From an uncultured Eubacteriales bacterium (GTDB lineage Bacteria; Bacillota; Clostridia; Oscillospirales; Acutalibacteraceae): a stretch of 64,000 bases of DNA. Location: positions 124,001-188,000 of the forward strand of contig CAJUDG010000004.1 in NCBI GenBank assembly GCA_910584745.1, read 5' to 3'. The position numbers and the translations under genes were made by a program. Shown one piece after another: positions 26,503 to 35,587 of this stretch (position 1 is its first letter; every line of letters starts with the position of its first letter). The notes beneath the pieces are model-generated. The model ran no database searches, was not told where the DNA came from, and saw only the letters and a program-made list of their open reading frames with translations.

Positions 26503-27747
26503 TTATGTATCCGCCACGGCGAGCATCAGCTTTATGCGGTTCTCCTGGTTCACCGCCGTGGCGCTGGGGTCATAGTCTATGGGCACTATATTGGCCCGGG
26601 GGCAGACCTTCTTCACCTTGCGTATCATGCCCTTGCCAACTATATGGTTCGGCAGGCACCCGAAGGGCTGGGTGCACACCACGTTCTCATAGCCGCTCTC
26701 GATAAGCTCCATCATCTCGGCGGTGAGCAGCCACCCCTCGCCCATCTTGCAGCCGTAGCCGATGACCTGCCCGGCCAGTTCCTTCAAATGGCTGTAGGGC
26801 GCCGGGGCCGTGAACTGGGGAAACTTCTTCACGGATTCTATCAGGTCCCGCTCGAACTTTGTAAAGTACCACTTGAGCATGGTGCAAAGCTGCTTCTTGG
26901 CGGAGCTGCCGCCGTACAGCTCTATGTCCTCAAGCCGGTTGTCCACCTTGAATATCATAAAGCCCACTATCCCCGGTACCATCACCTCGCAGCCCTGCCG
27001 GAACAGAAAATCCTCCAGGCCGTTATTGGCAAGGGCCGAGTATTTCACATATATCTCGCCCACTATGCCCACCTTGGTCTTCGGCCTGCGCTCAACAGGT
27101 ATCTTTGCGAAGGACTCCGTTATCTCATCGAAGTACGCCCGCACCTCCCGCTGGGTAAAGGCCTTGTTCTCCTCAAAGAGCTTCGTTAGCTTTTTCGTCC
27201 ACTCCGACACCAGCCGGTCGCTCTCGCCGAAGTTCAGCTCATAGGGCTTCGTCTGGTTTTTAAGGAGCATCAAAAGGTCCCCATAGGTCAGGGCCGCTAT
27301 TGCCCTGCGCAGCAGGGGCAGGGTTATCTTAAAGCCGCTGTTTGACTCCAGCCCCGAAAGGTTCAGGGATATCACCGGGATATAGTCCAGGCCGTCCTTC
27401 TTAAGGGCCTTTCTGAGGAGGTGGATATAGTTGGACGCCCGGCACCCGCCGCCGGTCTGGGTCATCACCAGGGCTACCTTGTGAAGGTCGTATTTGCCGC
27501 TGTGAAGGGCGTGCATCATCTGGCCGATGGACAGAAGGGCCGGATAACAGGTGTCATTGTGGACGTACTTAAGCCCCTCGTCCACTATCTCCCGGCCCGT
27601 GGTGGTCAGAAGGTCTATCTTATACCCGAAGCTTATAAGCACGTCCTTTATCAGCTCGAAGTGGATGGGCGCCATATTGGGCGTTATGATAGTATAGTCT
27701 TTCTTCATTTCCCGGGTAAATTCCACCCGGCTCGCGTTATCCGCCAT
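26503..27747 (-). CDS. Acyl-CoA dehydratase activase-associated protein (DUF2229 / dehydratase D-component-like)
   Basis: 414 residues from ATG at 27747, after GGGGG. It has conserved cysteine segments HNDTCYPALLSIGQM, TGGGCRASNYIHLLRKAL, GCKMGEGWLL and CTQPFGCLPNHIVGKGM, which are the likely iron-sulfur ligands. In many clostridia the same sequence forms the C-terminal third of a ~1400-residue activase protein. Here it is a separate gene beginning 1 base after the stop of the activase gene, so the pair probably acts as one complex. The substrate dehydratase is not in the window; the function of this family is not settled. Confidence 0.83.
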   Translation of the reverse strand: MADNASRVEFTREMKKDYTIITPNMAPIHFELIKDVLISFGYKIDLLTTTGREIVDEGLKYVHNDTCYPALLSIGQMMHALHSGKYDLHKVALVMTQTGGGCRASNYIHLLRKALKKDGLDYIPVISLNLSGLESNSGFKITLPLLRRAIAALTYGDLLMLLKNQTKPYELNFGESDRLVSEWTKKLTKLFEENKAFTQREVRAYFDEITESFAKIPVERRPKTKVGIVGEIYVKYSALANNGLEDFLFRQGCEVMVPGIVGFMIFKVDNRLEDIELYGGSSAKKQLCTMLKWYFTKFERDLIESVKKFPQFTAPAPYSHLKELAGQVIGYGCKMGEGWLLTAEMMELIESGYENVVCTQPFGCLPNHIVGKGMIRKVKKVCPRANIVPIDYDPSATAVNQENRIKLMLAVADT

Positions 27748-27748
27748 A

Positions 27749-30655
27749 TTATTCCCCCAATCCCAGGGCGGCAAACAGGCTCCTAAGCCTTATGCGCACC
27801 GCCCCCAGGTTCGTTATCTCGTCTATCTTTATCTGCGTGTAGATCCTGTCCCCGCTCTCAAGGATAGAGCGCACCTCGTCCCCGGTTATGGCGTCCACCC
27901 CGCAGCCGAAGGACACCAGCTGCACAAGGTTTATCCGCGGGTCCTTGCTCTCCGCCACGAACTTCGCCGCTGCATACAGCCTCGCGTGATAGGTCCACTG
28001 GTTCAAAACCGTTGTGGGGAACTTCTCCACCTGGTCGCTGACAGAGTCCTCCGTCACTAAGACCGCCCCGCACTCGCAGATGAGCTTGTCGATGCCGTGG
28101 TTTATCTCCGGGTCCAGATGGTACGGCCTGCCGGAGAGTATCACCACCGGCAGGTTATTCTCCCTGGCATAGGCAAGGTACTCCCGGCCCTTCTCCCTAA
28201 TGCGGGACATATACCTTTCATACTCCTCATAGGCGGCGGCAGCGGCTTCCTTCACTTCCCGCTCGGGAATGGGCGGGAAGTATTTTGCCAAAATAGCCGC
28301 CATCTTCTTGGGAAAGTCCTTCCTTCTGTGCAGCCCCACATAGTCATAGATGAACTTATAGTCCTCAAGGGCGGTTATATTCGCGTCCAGCACCTCGGGG
28401 TAATAGGCCACCACCGGGCAGTTATAGTGGTTGTCGCCCTTATGCTCGTCCAAATTATAGCTCATGCAGGGGTAGAAAATGGCGTCGGGCTTCATGTCCA
28501 TCAGCGCCTCTATATGCCCGTGCAGAAGCTTCGCCGGATAACATACGGTATCCGACGGTATGGTGTGCTGGCCCCTGAAGTACAGCTGCCTGTCGGACTG
28601 TGGCGAGGTGACCACCCCAAAGCCCAGCCTCGTAAAGAAGGTGTGCCAGAACGGGTACAGCTCGAACATATTGAGACCCATTGGTATGCCTATGGTGCCC
28701 CTATCGCCCTTTGCGGGCCCATACCCCGCCAAAAGCTGCTTTTTATAGTCGTACAGGTTATATTTCGCCGTGGGGCTGTGCTTTTGCAGGGGCTTATCGC
28801 AGCGGTTGCCCGCTATGTATCTCGCTCCATTTGCAAAGGTGTTCACCGTCAGCCGGCAGTGGTTCTGACAGCCGTTGCAGGTGATGGCCTTTACCTCGTG
28901 GGTAAAGCTTAGGAGTTCCCCGGGGGTCAGTATGCCGCTCTCGCCCTTACTGTGCTCCCTGGCGTACAGCGCCGCGCCAAAGGCCCCCATAAGCCCCGCC
29001 ACCGACGGCCGGGTCACGTTCTGGCCTATCTCCCGCTCGAAGGCTCTGAGCACCGCGTCATTCAGGAATGTGCCCCCCTGGACCACTATGTGCCTGCCAA
29101 GGCTCTTGGCATCCGTCACGCGGATGACCTTATACAGCGCGTTCTTCACCACGCTCATAGACAGCCCCGCCGAGATGTTCCCCAAAGTGGCCCCGTCCTT
29201 CTGCGCCTGCTTCACGGAGGAGTTCATGAACACGGTGCACCTGGACCCCAGGTCCACCGGGCTCTCGGCAAAGAGCCCCTCCCTTGCGAAATCCCCCATC
29301 TCATAGCCCAAAGCCCCGGCAAAGGTCTGCAAAAAGGACCCGCAGCCCGAGGAACAGGCCTCGTTCAAAAAGATATTGTCGATAACGCCGTCCTTTATCC
29401 TGAAGCACTTTATATCCTGGCCGCCGATATCGATGATAAAGTCCACCTCCGGCTGGAACTTCCTGGCGGCGGTAAAGTGGGCTATCGTCTCCACCACGCC
29501 GCAGTCCAGGCCAAAGGCGTTCTTGATTATCTCCTCGCCATAGCCGGTAGAGGCCGCGCCCTTTATGTCTATATTCGGAAAGTCCTTATAGAGGTCCGAG
29601 AGAAAGTCCCGCACCAGCGGCACCGGGTTGCCGTTATTGGGCAGATACCGCGAACAGACGATATCACCCTCGGAGTTTATGGCCACGGCCTTCACCGTGG
29701 TGGACCCCGCGTCTATGCCCACATATGCCTCGCCACTCTCAGAGAGCTTTCCGTCAGTGGGCACGCTGTCCTGCTCATGCCGCTCCACAAACTCGTCATA
29801 TTCGTCCTTGTTGGCAAACAGCGCATCGCTGCTCTGATAGCTGTGGCTTGAGCTGTAGTTTGCTATGCGCTCCGTTATCTCAGCCAGGTCAAACTCCTCT
29901 GAATCACCTGCCAGGGCCGCGCCCATTGCCACATAGTACAGGGAGTCCTCCGGACACACGCCCTTTACCCCCAGTATCCTGTCAAAGGCCCCCCTAAGCT
30001 CCGGCAGAAATGTCAGCGGCCCGCCCAGATACACCACGTTCCCCTCTATCTCTCGGCCCTGGGCCAGGCCCGCTACGGTCTGGTTCACAACGGCGGTCAA
30101 AATGCTGGCGGCTATGTCGTCCTTCCGGGCCCCCTGGTTCAGGAGCGCCTGGATGTCGGACTTTGCGAACACCCCGCAGCGGGAGGCTATGCTGTATGTG
30201 CGCTCCGCCTTCCCGGCTATTTCATTGAGCTCCCCGGGGGTTATGTCCAGCAAGGTCGCCATCTGGTCGATAAAGGCCCCGGTGCCCCCGGCGCAGGAGC
30301 CGTTCATGCGCACCTCCATAGAGCCGGATAAAAAGAGTATCTTTGCGTCCTCTCCTCCCAGCTCTATGACCACGTCGGTCCCCGGCACATATTTCACCAC
30401 CGCCGTGCGTGTGGCGTAGACCTCCTGGACAAAGGGTATGCCCAGGTCCTCCGCAAGGCCCATGCCCGCAGAGCCGGACACGCACAGCGCGGCCCGCCCG
30501 AGCCCGGGCAGCTGCTCCCCTATCAGCCGGAGCATCCCCGAGGCCTTCTCGGCTATCTGGGAGTAGTGGCGCTCATATTTCCTGAATACCGGCTTATCCT
30601 CGTCATAAACCACGCACTTCAGCGTGGTGGAGCCTACATCCAAACCTATTCTCAT
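27749..30655 (-). CDS. Acyl-CoA dehydratase activase, double BadF/BcrA ATPase protein
   Basis: 968 residues from ATG at 30655; the frame is open upstream but AAGGAAG and MRIGLDVGSTTLKCV support this start. Two ASKHA-type ATPase domains occur in tandem: the first with GLDVGSTTLK (residues 4-13), VIELGGEDAK and NGSCAGGTGAFIDQMA; the second with GIDAGSTTVKAV, DIGGQDIKCF and NEACSSGCGSFLQTFA, where the cysteine pair coordinates a shared 4Fe-4S cluster in HgdC-type activators. The C-terminal part (from about residue 640, ITCNGCQNHC, then PRAMGL-like GIPMGLNMFELYPFW) is DUF2229. Relatives inject an electron into 2-hydroxyacyl-CoA dehydratases; the specific partner is unknown. Confidence 0.88.
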   Translation of the reverse strand: MRIGLDVGSTTLKCVVYDEDKPVFRKYERHYSQIAEKASGMLRLIGEQLPGLGRAALCVSGSAGMGLAEDLGIPFVQEVYATRTAVVKYVPGTDVVIELGGEDAKILFLSGSMEVRMNGSCAGGTGAFIDQMATLLDITPGELNEIAGKAERTYSIASRCGVFAKSDIQALLNQGARKDDIAASILTAVVNQTVAGLAQGREIEGNVVYLGGPLTFLPELRGAFDRILGVKGVCPEDSLYYVAMGAALAGDSEEFDLAEITERIANYSSSHSYQSSDALFANKDEYDEFVERHEQDSVPTDGKLSESGEAYVGIDAGSTTVKAVAINSEGDIVCSRYLPNNGNPVPLVRDFLSDLYKDFPNIDIKGAASTGYGEEIIKNAFGLDCGVVETIAHFTAARKFQPEVDFIIDIGGQDIKCFRIKDGVIDNIFLNEACSSGCGSFLQTFAGALGYEMGDFAREGLFAESPVDLGSRCTVFMNSSVKQAQKDGATLGNISAGLSMSVVKNALYKVIRVTDAKSLGRHIVVQGGTFLNDAVLRAFEREIGQNVTRPSVAGLMGAFGAALYAREHSKGESGILTPGELLSFTHEVKAITCNGCQNHCRLTVNTFANGARYIAGNRCDKPLQKHSPTAKYNLYDYKKQLLAGYGPAKGDRGTIGIPMGLNMFELYPFWHTFFTRLGFGVVTSPQSDRQLYFRGQHTIPSDTVCYPAKLLHGHIEALMDMKPDAIFYPCMSYNLDEHKGDNHYNCPVVAYYPEVLDANITALEDYKFIYDYVGLHRRKDFPKKMAAILAKYFPPIPEREVKEAAAAAYEEYERYMSRIREKGREYLAYARENNLPVVILSGRPYHLDPEINHGIDKLICECGAVLVTEDSVSDQVEKFPTTVLNQWTYHARLYAAAKFVAESKDPRINLVQLVSFGCGVDAITGDEVRSILESGDRIYTQIKIDEITNLGAVRIRLRSLFAALGLGE

Positions 30656-30716
30656 ACTTTGCGGCAGCTTCCTTTCCCTGGTTTTCCCGATAAGTTTGTT
30701 TTTCTCATTTATTAAA

Positions 30717-30745
30717 ATGATAGCATTTTTCGACCAAAAAATCAA
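30717..30745 (-). promoter_or_regulatory. Sigma-A promoter of the activase operon
   Basis: On the minus strand TTGATT (30745-30740), 17 bases, TATCAT (30722-30717), about 60 bases before the chosen ATG at 30655. Confidence 0.6.
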
Positions 30746-30870
30746 CAGCCCGGGGGTTAACAATATATGGTGTATTTATTGCGAAATTATGGCTAAATCA
30801 CACTATTAGTGCTGCTTCACCGGCGCTGTCCGACCCACAAGGCGCGGCTGGCTTTTTTTCGCGCCTTATG

Positions 30871-31416
30871 CTATAATAATTCGTACAGCCCCTCGGCCAG
30901 CGCCACGCCCAATACTGCGGCCGTCTCCTCTGGGGACTGTCCTGCCGTATCCAGGGCGTGGGGCCCGTATTCCCCCAGATCCGCGAACATCCTCCACATG
31001 GCCGAGACGTTTTCGGGCTTCAGCTCGGGATCTCCCTGCGGCCCCCTGCCAGCTGCCCGGGCCAGGGTCTCCTCCTCGCCGGGCAGCAGGACTATATAGC
31101 GCACATCCATTCCCTCCATCACAAGCTCCAGCCAGGGCCCCAGGAACCACGGCCCTATCACCCCGTCCACAAAGACCGTATACCCGCCCCGGGCATACTC
31201 TCCGGCGCAGGCCGCCGCGGCGTTTATAACGGTCCCGTTCTGGGCCCCAGAGCCCTCCTGCCAGGGCGGGATATAGCCCTTCTTTATGTACCCGTAGAAG
31301 TCGTCCGTGTGCATATGCACCGCGGGCCCCTCACAGCCCTCCGCCAGCAGCCGGGACACGGTGGTCTTCCCCGATCCGCAGGGGCCGGACACCAAAACGA
31401 CGATCCCATTATCCAT
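30871..31416 (-). CDS. P-loop nucleoside/small-molecule kinase-like protein
   Basis: 181 residues from ATG at 31416, chosen because AGGTGAT precedes it and the P-loop then sits at the N-terminus; the open frame continues upstream across the neighbouring thioesterase. Walker A is VSGPCGSGKTTVSRLL (residues 8-23), followed by MHTDDFYGYIKKG, typical of AAA-type kinases such as uridine-kinase- or chloramphenicol-kinase-like proteins. The substrate is unknown. It is divergent from the thioesterase gene across a 45-base gap. Confidence 0.78.
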   Translation of the reverse strand: MDNGIVVLVSGPCGSGKTTVSRLLAEGCEGPAVHMHTDDFYGYIKKGYIPPWQEGSGAQNGTVINAAAACAGEYARGGYTVFVDGVIGPWFLGPWLELVMEGMDVRYIVLLPGEEETLARAAGRGPQGDPELKPENVSAMWRMFADLGEYGPHALDTAGQSPEETAAVLGVALAEGLYELL

Positions 31417-31461
31417 AGAAATCACCTTCCATATTATTATATTAAAGAAAGCCGGGATATC

Positions 31462-31881
31462 ATGACCATATACACCCGTCCAGTACACTATTATGAGACC
31501 GACCGCATGGACTGCGTGCACCACTCCAACTATATCCGCTGGTTCGAGGAGGCGCGCATCCACTTTATGAGCGAGAACGGCTTCCCCTATGAGGGCCTTG
31601 AAGCGGCGGGTATTGTCAGCCCGGTGCTCAGCGTGGAGGCAAATTATCACGCCATGTGCCGCTTCGGCGATACCGTGGAGATAGCCGTTGATCTGGCGGC
31701 CTACACAGGCACCCGCATCGCCTTCTCATACACCGTCAGGCTCTCCGGAGAGCTGAAATGCTGCGGCCGGACCAGCCACTGCTTCATAAACGGCGCGGGC
31801 CGCCCGGTGTCCCTTAAAAAGGTCATGCCTGAATATCACCGCATCGCTTCAAAGCTTCTTAAAGAAAAGGAGGAAAAATAA
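31462..31881 (+). CDS. Hot-dog fold acyl-CoA thioesterase (YbgC/4HBT type)
   Basis: 139 residues. RPVHYYETDRMDCVHHSNYIRWFEEAR matches the 4-hydroxybenzoyl-CoA thioesterase signature Y-x-D-TD-x-MG-HV-x-Y, with D at the catalytic position. The rest follows the hot-dog fold (VEANYHAMCRFGDTVEIAV, GRTSHCFINGAGRPV). I start at ATG 31462; the frame is open far upstream but only as antisense to the kinase gene. It ends one base into the following ATP-binding protein gene (TAATG), so both are cotranslated. Confidence 0.88.
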   Translation: MTIYTRPVHYYETDRMDCVHHSNYIRWFEEARIHFMSENGFPYEGLEAAGIVSPVLSVEANYHAMCRFGDTVEIAVDLAAYTGTRIAFSYTVRLSGELKCCGRTSHCFINGAGRPVSLKKVMPEYHRIASKLLKEKEEK

Positions 31882-32363
31882 TGGCAAAGGTAATACTCAT
31901 ATGCGGCAAGCTCTGCTGCGGCAAGAGCTGGTACTGCCGTCAGCTCATGGAAAAGTCCCCGGCCCTGCTTCTTTCCGTGGACGAGATAACCGATCGGATC
32001 TTCGATAAGGACCTGGGGGACCGCCACGATGCGGTCACGGCCAGGGTGCGGGCCTACCTCTTTGATAAAGCCGCAGAGGCCGCGGCCGCCGGGGCGGACG
32101 TGATACTGGACTGGGGCTTCTGGACCCGGGACTGGCGGCTTGAGGCCGGCAGCTTCTTTTCGGATCGGGGCATAGCTCACGAGTGGCACTATATCGACGT
32201 GTCCGATGAGATCTGGCGCGAGAGCATCGCCCGCAGGAACCGGGCCGTCCTCGCCGGTGAGGACGATAGCTACTTTGTGGACGATGGATTATTAGAGAAG
32301 CTTCAAAGTCTCTTTGAGCCCCCCGAGCCCGGCGAGATGGACGTCATCATACAGCGCCGGTGA
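31881..32363 (+). CDS. AAA/zeta-like ATP-binding kinase
   Basis: 160 residues with Walker A ICGKLCCGKSWYCRQL (residues 7-22), then LSVDEITDRIFDKDLG and ADVILDWGFWTRDWR, and a lid-like arginine run ESIARRNRAV. The pattern is that of small AAA_33/zeta-type phosphotransferases. The substrate is unknown, and no antitoxin-like partner is adjacent. It overlaps the thioesterase stop by one base and converges on ribF, overlapping its 3' end by 17 bases. Confidence 0.82.
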   Translation: MAKVILICGKLCCGKSWYCRQLMEKSPALLLSVDEITDRIFDKDLGDRHDAVTARVRAYLFDKAAEAAAAGADVILDWGFWTRDWRLEAGSFFSDRGIAHEWHYIDVSDEIWRESIARRNRAVLAGEDDSYFVDDGLLEKLQSLFEPPEPGEMDVIIQRR

Positions 32364-33246
32364 TCTCCTTCGCCCTTATGGCGTTGCGCCTTATCTCCTC
32401 CTTGAGCTGGTCCAGGGAGGAGAACTTTCTCTCTGCCCTTATAAAGTCCATCAGCTCCACCCGGACCCTCTGGCCGTAAAGGTCGCCGTCAAATTCCGGC
32501 ATCCAGGTCTCGGCCAGCACCCGGTCAGAGCCCACCGTGGGCTTTACCCCTATGTTGCACACGCCGTAGTACCTGCCGCTCTCAGTCTCGCACCAGGCGG
32601 CGTACACCCCGAACCTGGGCAGGGCCAGCTCCTCCGGCAGGGCCTGATTTATAGTCGGGGTGCCAAGGCCCGTGCCGATATGGTTGCCGTGTATGACCTC
32701 TAAGCTAAAGCCGAACGGCCTCCCCAGCAGCCGGTTGGCCGTCAGGATATCCCCCTCTGCAACGGCCCTTCGTATGCGGGTAGAGCTGACCTTCTCCCCG
32801 CCGTCCAGCACCGGGGGCACCACCATAAGCTGTGCCCCATACTCCCCGCACAGTCTGGACAGCAGCTCCACGTTCCCCCGGGCTCCCCGGCCAAAGCGGA
32901 AATCCTCTCCGCAGCAGAGCTGCCTTGCGTTGAGTCTTCCCAAAAGGATATCCCTGGCAAAGCTCTCCGCCTCCATGTCCCGCAGCCCATGAAAGTCCAT
33001 GGAATACACGCGCTCCATGCCCATGCCCGAAAGTATTGCCGCCTTATCCTCCCCGGTGATAAGGGACGGCTCCCCCGAGGGGCTTCTTTTAAAGGTGAAC
33101 ACCTGCGGGCTGAGCCGGTGTCCGGCCTCCGGGCCCAGCGCCGCCTCCAGCACGGCCCTATGCCCCAGGTGCAGCCCGTCAAAGGCCCCCAGCGCCAGCG
33201 ACGCCGGGGCGCAGTTCTCTATGTCAAGGGTCTCCAGGATATCCAT
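32347..33246 (-). CDS. ribF: Bifunctional riboflavin kinase/FAD synthetase
   Basis: Makes FMN and FAD from riboflavin. 299 residues. The N-terminal nucleotidyltransferase has ALGAFDGLHLGHRAVL (G-x-FDG-x-H-x-GH), FTFKRSP, CGEDFRFGRGARG and VSSTRIRRAV. The C-terminal flavokinase has GTGLGTPTINQALP (the usual PTAN is PTIN here), YGVCNIGVKPTVG and DGDLYGQRVRVELMDFIR. It ends the long minus-strand translation operon, 18 bases after truB, the usual clostridial order. Confidence 0.95.
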   Translation of the reverse strand: MDILETLDIENCAPASLALGAFDGLHLGHRAVLEAALGPEAGHRLSPQVFTFKRSPSGEPSLITGEDKAAILSGMGMERVYSMDFHGLRDMEAESFARDILLGRLNARQLCCGEDFRFGRGARGNVELLSRLCGEYGAQLMVVPPVLDGGEKVSSTRIRRAVAEGDILTANRLLGRPFGFSLEVIHGNHIGTGLGTPTINQALPEELALPRFGVYAAWCETESGRYYGVCNIGVKPTVGSDRVLAETWMPEFDGDLYGQRVRVELMDFIRAERKFSSLDQLKEEIRRNAIRAKEITGAV

Positions 33247-33264
33247 GGCGCTCTCCTTTCAGTG

Positions 33265-34176
33265 TCAGTTTATCTCCGCAAACAGCTTCAAAAATCCCAG
33301 CTCGTTCCTCTCCGTCCTGACCGCGGCAAGGCCCAAAAACCGCCCCTCGGGGCCAAAGACGCAGAAGCGCTGGCCCTCCCTAAGGGCCATCCGGGGCATT
33401 CTCAGCCGCCCAATGTCCAGCCCCCCGCCGTTACAGAATCTCGCCGCCTGCGCCGCGCTGACCCCCACCGCCGGGTAGTCCTCAAAGAGGGTTTCTATGG
33501 GCCGCAGGACCGTATCCAGCTTACCGCCCGCCGATAACCCGCGCAGGTCCTCCAATGCAACAGCCTCGTCCTCCGTAAAGCCGCAGGCCCTCACCCGCCG
33601 CAGGGAGGTCATAACGCCGAGAGTGCCCGCGGCCCCAGCGATATCCTCTATCAGCGCCCGGATATAAGTGCCCTTCGAGCAGGCCACCGCAAGCACGCCG
33701 CGCTGCTCATTTTCGTCAAACTCTGTAAGCTCCAGCGCCCCGATATGTATCTGCCGGGCCTCGCGCTCTATCTCTATCCCCTGCCGCGCCAGCTTATAGA
33801 GCCGCTGGCCGCCCACAGACACCGCCGAGTACATTGGGGGCACCTGCATGATATCCCCCCTAAACCTCTCCAGCGCCCGCAAAAGTTCCTCCCTCGACGC
33901 CCTTATGGGGCTTCTCTCTATTACCCTGCCGGTCACGTCCCCGGTATCGAATCTTTCCCCCAGCCGGAACCCGGCTGTATACTCCTTGTCCGTGTCCGGC
34001 AGCAAATCGGCGGCCTTCGCCGCCCGCCCAATAAGCAAAGGAAGCACCCCGGTGGCCATAGGGTCCAGGGTGCCGGTGTGGCCTATCTTTTTCTCATGGG
34101 CAAGCCCCCGCATCACCGCCACCGCGTCGAAGGAGGTGAAACCCGCGGGCTTGTCCAGTATGATAACTCCGTTCAT
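33265..34176 (-). CDS. truB: tRNA pseudouridine-55 synthase
   Basis: Modifies U55 of tRNAs. 303 residues. The N-terminal block NGVIILDKPAGFTSFDAV, the catalytic KIGHTGTLDPMATGVLPLLIG (aspartate near residue 38), EYTAGFRLGERFDTGD and CSKGTYIRALIEDIA are all as expected. A PUA-like C-terminal tail is present. It starts 4 bases after the stop of nrnA and is followed by ribF. Confidence 0.97.
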   Translation of the reverse strand: MNGVIILDKPAGFTSFDAVAVMRGLAHEKKIGHTGTLDPMATGVLPLLIGRAAKAADLLPDTDKEYTAGFRLGERFDTGDVTGRVIERSPIRASREELLRALERFRGDIMQVPPMYSAVSVGGQRLYKLARQGIEIEREARQIHIGALELTEFDENEQRGVLAVACSKGTYIRALIEDIAGAAGTLGVMTSLRRVRACGFTEDEAVALEDLRGLSAGGKLDTVLRPIETLFEDYPAVGVSAAQAARFCNGGGLDIGRLRMPRMALREGQRFCVFGPEGRFLGLAAVRTERNELGFLKLFAEIN

Positions 34177-34180
34177 GGGA

Positions 34181-35146
34181 TCAGATGCTCCCTATCTCTT
34201 TCAGGTATTCTTCACAGGCCTCCATCATCTTGAGCCGGGCCCCGGCCATGTCCATTCCGTCCAGGGGACAGCCCGCCGCCCCCACATGGCCGCCGCCCCC
34301 AAAGCGCTGGGCGATCACCGCCGCGTTGGCGGGCGGTGTGGCGCGCAGGGAAGCCTTTATGCTGCCGTCCTCCTTCTCCTTCAGGCTGACAAACAGCAGC
34401 ACGCCCTCTATCTCTGCGGCGGCGCGGCCAACGCTGCCGTCCATATCGCCCTCGTCCGCGCCGGTGCTCTCGATAATGGAGCGGGGTATCTGTATCATGG
34501 AGCACTTGCCGCCGCAGAATACCTCCAGAGTGTTCAGCTCCATGACCTCCGCCCGGACCGCCGCCAAGTTCTTGTTCTCATAAATATTCTTGTTGATGTC
34601 CCCCGCCGGGGCTCCCTGCTCCAGCAGCTCCGCCGCAATACGCAGTGTCCGCGGGGTCACGTTCCTATAGCGGAAACAGCCGGTGTCGGTAACGATGCCG
34701 GTATACAGGCTCCCCAGGACCTGCGTGTCGGCCTTCACCCCCAGCTCCTCCAGCAGCAGCCACACCATCTCAGCGGTGGCCGCGCTCTCCGGGTCCACCC
34801 AGCGTGCGTCCACAAATGGCCTGTGTATGCCGTGGTGGTCTATGGCAAGCTCTATCCCGCTTCCGAACTTCTCCCAAGCGTCCCCCAAAAGCTTGCTGTC
34901 CGCCACGTCCACCGTCAAAATATGCGCCGGGGCAAACTCCGTTTCCTTCAACCCCTCCGCAAGGTAGGCGAACTTCCTAGGCACCGGGCTCGCGCAGTAC
35001 CATCCGGCCCGCTTGTCCATAGAGCGCAGCCCCCGCACCAGCCCGAACATGCTCCCCAGCGCGTCCCCGTCGGGGTTCTCGTGGCATATCACCAGTATAT
35101 CGTCCCAGCCTCTTATAAGCGCCGCGGTCTCCTTACAAGTCAGCAT
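34181..35146 (-). CDS. nrnA: DHH/DHHA1 phosphoesterase, NrnA-type oligoribonuclease/pAp phosphatase
   Basis: Degrades short RNA oligomers or pAp. 321 residues. Metal-binding motifs ICHENPDGDALGSM (residues 20-33), TVDVADSKLLGD and AIDHHGIHRP (DHH) lie in the first half, and the DHHA1 glycine-rich end GGGGHVGAAGCPL near the C-terminus. I chose the ATG at 35146, with GGAGG six bases before it; the ATG at 35152 directly abuts the Shine-Dalgarno sequence. It overlaps the end of rbfA by 14 bases, showing translational coupling. Confidence 0.92.
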   Translation of the reverse strand: MLTCKETAALIRGWDDILVICHENPDGDALGSMFGLVRGLRSMDKRAGWYCASPVPRKFAYLAEGLKETEFAPAHILTVDVADSKLLGDAWEKFGSGIELAIDHHGIHRPFVDARWVDPESAATAEMVWLLLEELGVKADTQVLGSLYTGIVTDTGCFRYRNVTPRTLRIAAELLEQGAPAGDINKNIYENKNLAAVRAEVMELNTLEVFCGGKCSMIQIPRSIIESTGADEGDMDGSVGRAAAEIEGVLLFVSLKEKEDGSIKASLRATPPANAAVIAQRFGGGGHVGAAGCPLDGMDMAGARLKMMEACEEYLKEIGSI

Positions 35147-35513
35147 CTTCATCCTCCTCTGGGGCCTCGGGTATATCCAGGTCGTTTATTATCTTCGAGA
35201 TGCTGGCCCCATACTCTATAGAATCCGTGGGCTTGAATATCAGCTGGGGCACATGCCTAAGCTTCAGCCTATGGCCCAGCTCCCTGCGTACATACCCCGC
35301 CGCCGACTTTAAGCCCTCCACCGCCTGCTTCGAGCGCTCAAGCCCCTCCACGGTGCTGACATACGCCGTGCAGTACGACAGGTCGTTCGTGACCTCCACC
35401 CGCACCACACTCAATAGGCAGCCGGTGACCCTCGGGTCCTTAAGCTCCCGCAGGATGGCGGAGAGCTCCCGGCTCACGTCCTCGGTTATGCGGCCCAGCT
35501 TGTTTGTGGGCAT
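35133..35513 (-). CDS. rbfA: Ribosome-binding factor A
   Basis: A 30S maturation factor of 126 residues. It has the KH-like pattern KLGRITEDVSRELSAILRELKDPRV at the start, then VEVTNDLSYCTAYVSTV and ELGHRLKLRHVPQLIFKPTDSIEYG. An acidic tail follows. The start is ATG at 35513 with AAGGAGG upstream. It lies between the small gene after infB and nrnA. Confidence 0.95.
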   Translation of the reverse strand: MPTNKLGRITEDVSRELSAILRELKDPRVTGCLLSVVRVEVTNDLSYCTAYVSTVEGLERSKQAVEGLKSAAGYVRRELGHRLKLRHVPQLIFKPTDSIEYGASISKIINDLDIPEAPEEDEDADL

Positions 35514-35587
35514 ATTTTTTACCCCTCCTTTTAAGGCCTTGGAACGGCTCGCAGAGCGAATTCCGCCTGTCCTTCAGCCCTTCGCCT

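Noticed and set aside
31881..32363. Zeta-type toxin of a toxin-antitoxin pair
   Set aside because: The P-loop pattern fits, but no antitoxin-like gene is adjacent and it is coupled to a thioesterase gene.
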